From: an uncultured Slackia sp.
GTDB lineage: Bacteria; Actinomycetota; Coriobacteriia; Coriobacteriales; Eggerthellaceae
Reading direction: 5' to 3'
Assembly: GCA_900555495.1 (NCBI GenBank)
Contig: USLD01000007.1
Coordinates: forward strand, 1 to 19,291
DNA length: 19,291 nt
Part shown: positions 16,291 through 19,291 of the stretch, piece after piece
Position numbering within the stretch: the stretch's first letter is position 1
Layout of the letters: every line of letters begins with the position of its first letter
Program-made: the position numbers and the translations under genes
The notes under the pieces: generated by a model
The model's database searches: none
What the model was told of the DNA's origin: nothing
Seen by the model: the letters and a program-made list of their open reading frames with translations, nothing else

Positions 16291-16343
16291 GCCCGAATCC
16301 GGAAAGCACTATCGCGGACGAAGCGCCGCATGAGGGGGAAATC

Positions 16344-17204
16344 GTGGCTTTGGAACTGCTGGGAAAGCCTGTTATCGCCGCATTGAAAGAGGATCTGGTC
16401 GGCCGCACGGAAGCGCTCAAGGCTGCAGGCGTCGTGCCGACGCTTGCGATCGTGCGCGTGGGCGAGCGCGAAGACGACCTGTCTTACGAACGCACGGCGC
16501 TCAAGCGCGCCGAGGGCTTGGGCATCGAAGTGCGCCGCTTCGTGCTGGCCGAAGATGCGGGCCAGGACGCGCTGATGGACGTCATCGCGCAGGTCAACGG
16601 CGATACAGGTATCCACGGCTGCTTGATGTTCCGTCCGCTTCCGCGCGCTTACGACGAAGAGGCCGCATGCGAGGCTCTCGATCCTGCGAAAGACATCGAC
16701 GGCATCGGCCGCGCGGCGCTGGCGCGCGTGTTCACGGGTCGCGGCGAAGGCTTTGCGCCCTGTACGGCCGCGGCATGCCTCGAGATGCTCGACGCCTACG
16801 GCATAGATGTCGCGGGTAAGCGCGTGGCGGTGGTGGGCCGCAGCCTCGTGATCGGGCGTCCCGTGGCCATGATGCTGCTCGAACGCAACGCCACGGTGAC
16901 CGTGTGCCATTCGCGCACGCAGGATCTCGAGCAGACGGTCCGCGAGGCGGACGTCGTGGTTCTTGCCACCGGTCGCGCGAAGGCCTATGGCGCGGAGTGC
17001 TTCGGCGAAGGCCAGGTCATTCTCGACGTGGGTATCAACATCGACGCCGAGGGCGCTCTGTGCGGCGATGCCGACTACGAAGCCGCGGTCTCGGCCGTGG
17101 GCGAGACCGGCGCGATCACGCCGGTGCCCCGCGGCATCGGCGGCGTCACCACGAGCGTGCTGATGAAGCATGTGGTGGAGGCGGCCGAGAAAGTCGCGTT
17201 CTAG
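16344..17204 (+). CDS. folD: FolD-type methylene-tetrahydrofolate dehydrogenase, variant active site
   Basis: FolD interconverts methylene-, methenyl- and formyl-tetrahydrofolate using NAD(P). This 286-residue protein has the usual length and both domains: the catalytic half with KDIDGIG (116-122) and the Rossmann half with GRSLVIGRPVAMMLL, VTVCHSRT, VILDVGINI and the closing TPVPRGIGGVTTSVL. Aligned without gaps to E. coli FolD, Tyr48 matches Tyr50, but the catalytic lysine position (Lys54 in E. coli) is Ala52, and the VQLPLP motif reads MFRPLP, replacing the conserved Gln. Both residues matter for the cyclohydrolase step, so the protein may be mainly a dehydrogenase. Similar variants occur in clostridia as I recall. 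The GTG at 16344 is chosen for the AGGGGG 5 bases upstream and family length; the frame is open further up but with no family sequence. Followed by a strong terminator. Confidence 0.93.
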   Translation: MALELLGKPVIAALKEDLVGRTEALKAAGVVPTLAIVRVGEREDDLSYERTALKRAEGLGIEVRRFVLAEDAGQDALMDVIAQVNGDTGIHGCLMFRPLPRAYDEEAACEALDPAKDIDGIGRAALARVFTGRGEGFAPCTAAACLEMLDAYGIDVAGKRVAVVGRSLVIGRPVAMMLLERNATVTVCHSRTQDLEQTVREADVVVLATGRAKAYGAECFGEGQVILDVGINIDAEGALCGDADYEAAVSAVGETGAITPVPRGIGGVTTSVLMKHVVEAAEKVAF

Positions 17205-17245
17205 GCCGGTCGCGGCTTGTACATATACATATATCGACAGAAGAA

Positions 17246-17278
17246 AAGGGAGGGTGCGCAGGATGCGCATCCTCCCTT
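17246..17278. terminator. Bidirectional terminator between folD and the MaoC-like gene
   Basis: A 14-bp stem (17246-17259 with 17265-17278, one G-T pair) and a 5-base loop lie between the convergent genes. On the minus strand the stem is followed by TTCTTCT, and on the plus strand by a short TTGTT, so it probably serves both transcripts, better in the minus direction. Confidence 0.82.
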
Positions 17279-17347
17279 GTTCGTGCGGCCGAGCTGTCGC
17301 GGTGTCGGCCGCGTTCGGTCGCTTTCGGCCCGAGAAAGGGCAGGGGC

Positions 17348-18220
17348 CTACTTGTATTCCATGATGCCCCAGTTGAGATAGGGCTTTGCGGTGGTTGCGT
17401 GGGCGTCGATCAAACGGAAGCGGACCGTGCCGTCGTCCATCTTCCACATCTGGGTGGTTACGGTGGCGCCGGGCATGACGGGTGCGCACATGCGGACCTT
17501 GAAGCGAGTGAGGCGCTCGGGCTCGCCCGGCATGAAGGTGTCGATCATGTGACGCATGGCGATGCCGCCGTAACCGAGGCCGAAGTAGAACGGGATCGGG
17601 AAGCCGGCTTCTTTGGCGGTCGGCCAGTCGACGTGCAGCGGGTGCAGCATGTCGGTCAGGCGGAAGGCCAGGCCTGCGTTCATGGCGATGGTCTCGCTCA
17701 TTTCGAAGTCGGGCTCGCGGTCGGGCATCTCGACGACGTCCGCAGGAGGCTTCTCGCCGCCCCAGCCGCCGTCATAGATCAAGCAGTCCCAGGTCTCGCA
17801 CTCGCAGACGAGCGTGCCGTCGTCGTCGAAGGTGTCGGAGTGCTCCTGGCACAGCAAGCCCTTGCCGGGACCGCGGTCCCACATGCCCACGACGGTGACA
17901 TCGGTGGAAAGCGTGCCGCTCTTCTGGGCCAGGCGGTTCATGTCGCTCTTGATCTTGAGGTCGATGCCCCAGTGCAGGGTGCCGCGCAGGTCGGCGCCGT
18001 AATCGATGGTGTTGGTCACTTCGCCGCACACGAGAGGCATGGCGCCGAAGATGGGGAGGACCTTAAGGCCGCCGGGCAGGTATTCGTTGTAGTACTCTTC
18101 GCCGGCCTTCATGTCGTGGCCGCAGTTGCAGCCGACGGCGAACAGGTTGAGCTTCTCCATGCTGTAGTCGAACTTGAAGGGTCCGAATTTCTTTCCGACG
18201 ACGGATGCATCGATTGCCAT
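17348..18220 (-). CDS. MaoC-like/HTD2-type acyl-CoA (de)hydratase, double hotdog
   Basis: A 290-residue protein with two hotdog domains: an N-terminal MaoC-dehydratase-N-like half (GKKFGPFKFDYSMEKLNLFAVG) and a C-terminal half with the active-site helix. That helix reads RLTDMLHPLHVDWPTAKEAGF (split at residues 187-207), with His193, His196 and Asp198. The spacing H-x-x-H-x-D matches the HTD2/mesaconyl-C4-CoA hydratase branch rather than the GDxNPLH motif of classic R-specific enoyl-CoA hydratases. It probably adds or removes water on a CoA-bound unsaturated acid; substrate unknown. The ATG at 18220 is fixed by GAGGAGG 7 bases upstream. A CaiB-like CoA-transferase gene lies directly upstream on the same strand, so activation and hydration of one carboxylate is a reasonable inference. 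The protein has several Cys residues (CNCGH near 31-35). Confidence 0.87.
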   Translation of the reverse strand: MAIDASVVGKKFGPFKFDYSMEKLNLFAVGCNCGHDMKAGEEYYNEYLPGGLKVLPIFGAMPLVCGEVTNTIDYGADLRGTLHWGIDLKIKSDMNRLAQKSGTLSTDVTVVGMWDRGPGKGLLCQEHSDTFDDDGTLVCECETWDCLIYDGGWGGEKPPADVVEMPDREPDFEMSETIAMNAGLAFRLTDMLHPLHVDWPTAKEAGFPIPFYFGLGYGGIAMRHMIDTFMPGEPERLTRFKVRMCAPVMPGATVTTQMWKMDDGTVRFRLIDAHATTAKPYLNWGIMEYK

Positions 18221-18280
18221 GGTGATTCCTCCTCTTTCGGGATATATGTGCAAAGGCCTGGTTCGGCCGGGCACTCGAAA

Positions 18281-18398
18281 CGCGGCGGGAGCTTATAGAG
18301 AAGCCCCGCCGCGGCCCGCGGGCATGTGCGCCTTGGTCGCCCGCGGCAGGCGGCCTGCTGCAACGGAAGGCCGCGACGAATGGTCTGGGGTCGGCCCC
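18281..18398 (-). other. Run of GC-rich hairpins between the CoA-transferase and MaoC-like genes
   Basis: The 182-base gap between the two genes is unusually structured. The strongest element pairs 18281-18294 with 18301-18313 (13 bp, one bulge, 6-base loop) and, read on the minus strand, is followed by TTT, so it may act as a partial terminator. CCGCGGGC (18316-18323) pairs with GCCCGCGG (18339-18346), GCAGG (18346-18350) with CCTGC (18354-18358), and GGGG/CCCC near 18387-18398 forms a small hairpin just after the CoA-transferase stop. The elements could tune the ratio of the two products. Confidence 0.55.
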
Positions 18399-18402
18399 CG
18401 CG

Positions 18403-19291
18403 TTAGCCGAGGCGAACGGTGCCGTTGTCAGCGAGACGGGCGATCTCGTCTTCGGCGTATCCGAGCTCGGTAAGAATGCTTTGGGTGTCGTAGCCGAGTT
18501 CGGGCATGGGGCGCCAGACCTGTCCGGGGTTGTTCTTGAATTCGGGGACGGGCTTGAATCCCTTGATGGTCTTGCCTTCGCGGTTCTCCCACTCGATGAA
18601 ACAGTTGCGCGCCTGATAATGGGCGTCTTTTTCCATGTCCTCGATCGTGTAGACGCGATTGGCGGGGATGTTGGCCTGCGCGAGCAGGTCTTCGAGCTCG
18701 TCGAGGGTCTTGGTCTTGACCCAGTCCTCGAGGTGCTTCTGGATTTCGTCGGCATGCGGGTTCGTGAGCCACAGCGCGGTCGAGCCTTCGGGGATGTCTT
18801 CGGTTCCCCAAAGATGCCCCAGGCCGATCTGGTCGAGCAGCCAATGGTTTTCTTTGGCGCCGTAGAGCACGATGGCGATGTCGCCGTCGGCGGCCTCGAA
18901 GGTGCCGATGCCGCACAGGTCCTGGCTGCGATTGGCGGGACGCGGGTAGGTGATGCCTGCGTTGAGGTAGTTGATGTTGTAGTACAGGCCCATGCGTGCC
19001 ATGACTTCGAACATGGCGACGTCGATGCTTTCGCCCTTGCCCGTGGCGCGCGCGTTGATCACGCCTGCGAGGGCGGCGCCCACCGTGTTCACGGCGGTGA
19101 AGATCACGTCACCCGACCCCTGGAGCACGCCGTTTGTGATGATGTAGAAGCAGAATAGAAGCAGACAGGGCGCGATGAAGCGCAGATATTCCGCCGCGAT
19201 GGCCTGGGTGCTCCCCTCCACACCGAATAGCCCTACCAGCGGGGTGGCCAGCGTAAAGGCCAGCATCCCCACTACGGCACACACTGCTAAT
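18403..19291 (-). CDS. CaiB/BaiF family III CoA-transferase (C-terminal part), fused in frame to a MATE fragment; open at window edge
   Basis: The frame is open through the window end. From its stop at 18403 to about 19075-19115 it encodes the C-terminal part of a class III CoA-transferase closely resembling E. coli CaiB (L-carnitine/gamma-butyrobetaine CoA-transferase): TGKGESIDVAMFEVMARMG, GTEDIPEG, and the tail FKNNPGQVWRPMPELGYDTQ all match CaiB landmarks. The N-terminal half, including the catalytic aspartate region (Asp169 in CaiB), is missing. Instead, the upstream about 60 codons encode a MATE transporter segment. As it stands the encoded product could not be an active transferase. 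CaiB-like enzymes move CoA between carboxylates; with the MaoC-like gene downstream this would be a carboxylate-CoA pathway, carnitine-like by resemblance only. Either a rearrangement or an assembly chimera. Confidence 0.8.
   Translation of the reverse strand, partial: LAVCAVVGMLAFTLATPLVGLFGVEGSTQAIAAEYLRFIAPCLLLFCFYIITNGVLQGSGDVIFTAVNTVGAALAGVINARATGKGESIDVAMFEVMARMGLYYNINYLNAGITYPRPANRSQDLCGIGTFEAADGDIAIVLYGAKENHWLLDQIGLGHLWGTEDIPEGSTALWLTNPHADEIQKHLEDWVKTKTLDELEDLLAQANIPANRVYTIEDMEKDAHYQARNCFIEWENREGKTIKGFKPVPEFKNNPGQVWRPMPELGYDTQSILTELGYAEDEIARLADNGTVRLG
19105..19291 (-). other. MATE family efflux transporter fragment joined to the CoA-transferase frame
   Basis: Reading leftward from the window end, the translation gives two membrane spans with MATE landmarks: LATPLVGLFGVEG, YLRFIAPCLLLF and NGVLQGSGD. 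MATE proteins are cation-coupled drug exporters of about 450 residues, so this is only a piece. It passes without a stop into the CaiB-like sequence near the shared GSGD stretch. Its codons include TTA, GTA, CTA, ACA and several GGG, which are scarcer in neighbouring genes, suggesting a different source. Confidence 0.7.

Noticed and set aside
15990..17489. A 499-codon minus-strand frame across folD and its flanks
   Set aside because: The translation is low-complexity and Arg/His-rich, it covers the strong terminator at 17246-17278, and the opposite strand carries an unmistakable FolD.
1..19291. CRISPR arrays, tRNA or rRNA genes, insertion sequences, phage genes or integration sites
   Set aside because: I saw no spaced direct repeats, cloverleaf-like sequences with CCA-proximal motifs, transposase or integrase motifs, or terminal inverted repeats of IS type.

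Overview
The window is GC-rich (by eye above 60 %) bacterial chromosome. Gene content and protein style point to an anaerobic actinobacterium of the Coriobacteriia, most likely Eggerthellaceae. The clues are a Tat-exported FAD reductase lipoprotein next to a divergent multi-membrane-span LuxR regulator, a FolD of the 'RPLP' type also familiar from clostridia, and a CaiB-like CoA-transferase beside a MaoC-like hydratase. This placement is inferred from protein resemblance; no rRNA or tRNA is present to confirm it.

Layout. 1-1770 (+): C-terminal three quarters of the ferrous iron transporter FeoB. 1946-6178 (+): an ABC exporter pair, a LolD/MacB-type ATPase and a very large FtsX-type permease with a coiled-coil insert, closed by a strong terminator. 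6333-7181 (+): an orphan membrane protein with TPR-like helices. 7248-8987 (-) and 9308-10797 (+): a divergent pair made of a Tat/lipoprotein FAD reductase and a 12-span membrane LuxR regulator; the regulator frame is broken by one base. 10808-12590 (-): a RarD-type permease and an unassigned membrane protein, probably one operon. 12866-14191 (+): a radical SAM protein of the HemN/HemW superfamily. 14349-14642 (-): an XRE regulator with a perfect inverted repeat as probable operator. 14841-16161 (+): a small unknown gene, then a gamma-carbonic-anhydrase-like gene (broken by a two-base loss) followed closely by another small unknown gene. 16344-17204 (+): FolD variant. 17348-19291 (-): an HTD2-type MaoC hydratase and a CaiB-like CoA-transferase, whose upstream part is replaced in frame by a MATE transporter fragment that runs off the window.

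How the genes work together. The reductase and its divergent LuxR gene look like a sensor-plus-reductase unit for an extracellular electron acceptor of unknown identity. The CaiB-like and MaoC-like pair would activate and hydrate or dehydrate a carboxylate as its CoA thioester, possibly a carnitine-like compound. FeoB supplies iron and FolD serves one-carbon metabolism.

Quality warning. Three lesions stand out: a one-base loss in a C run, a two-base loss in a GC repeat, and an in-frame MATE/CaiB chimera at the window end. They may be real decay or rearrangement, or errors of a draft or metagenomic assembly. The sequence alone cannot decide.
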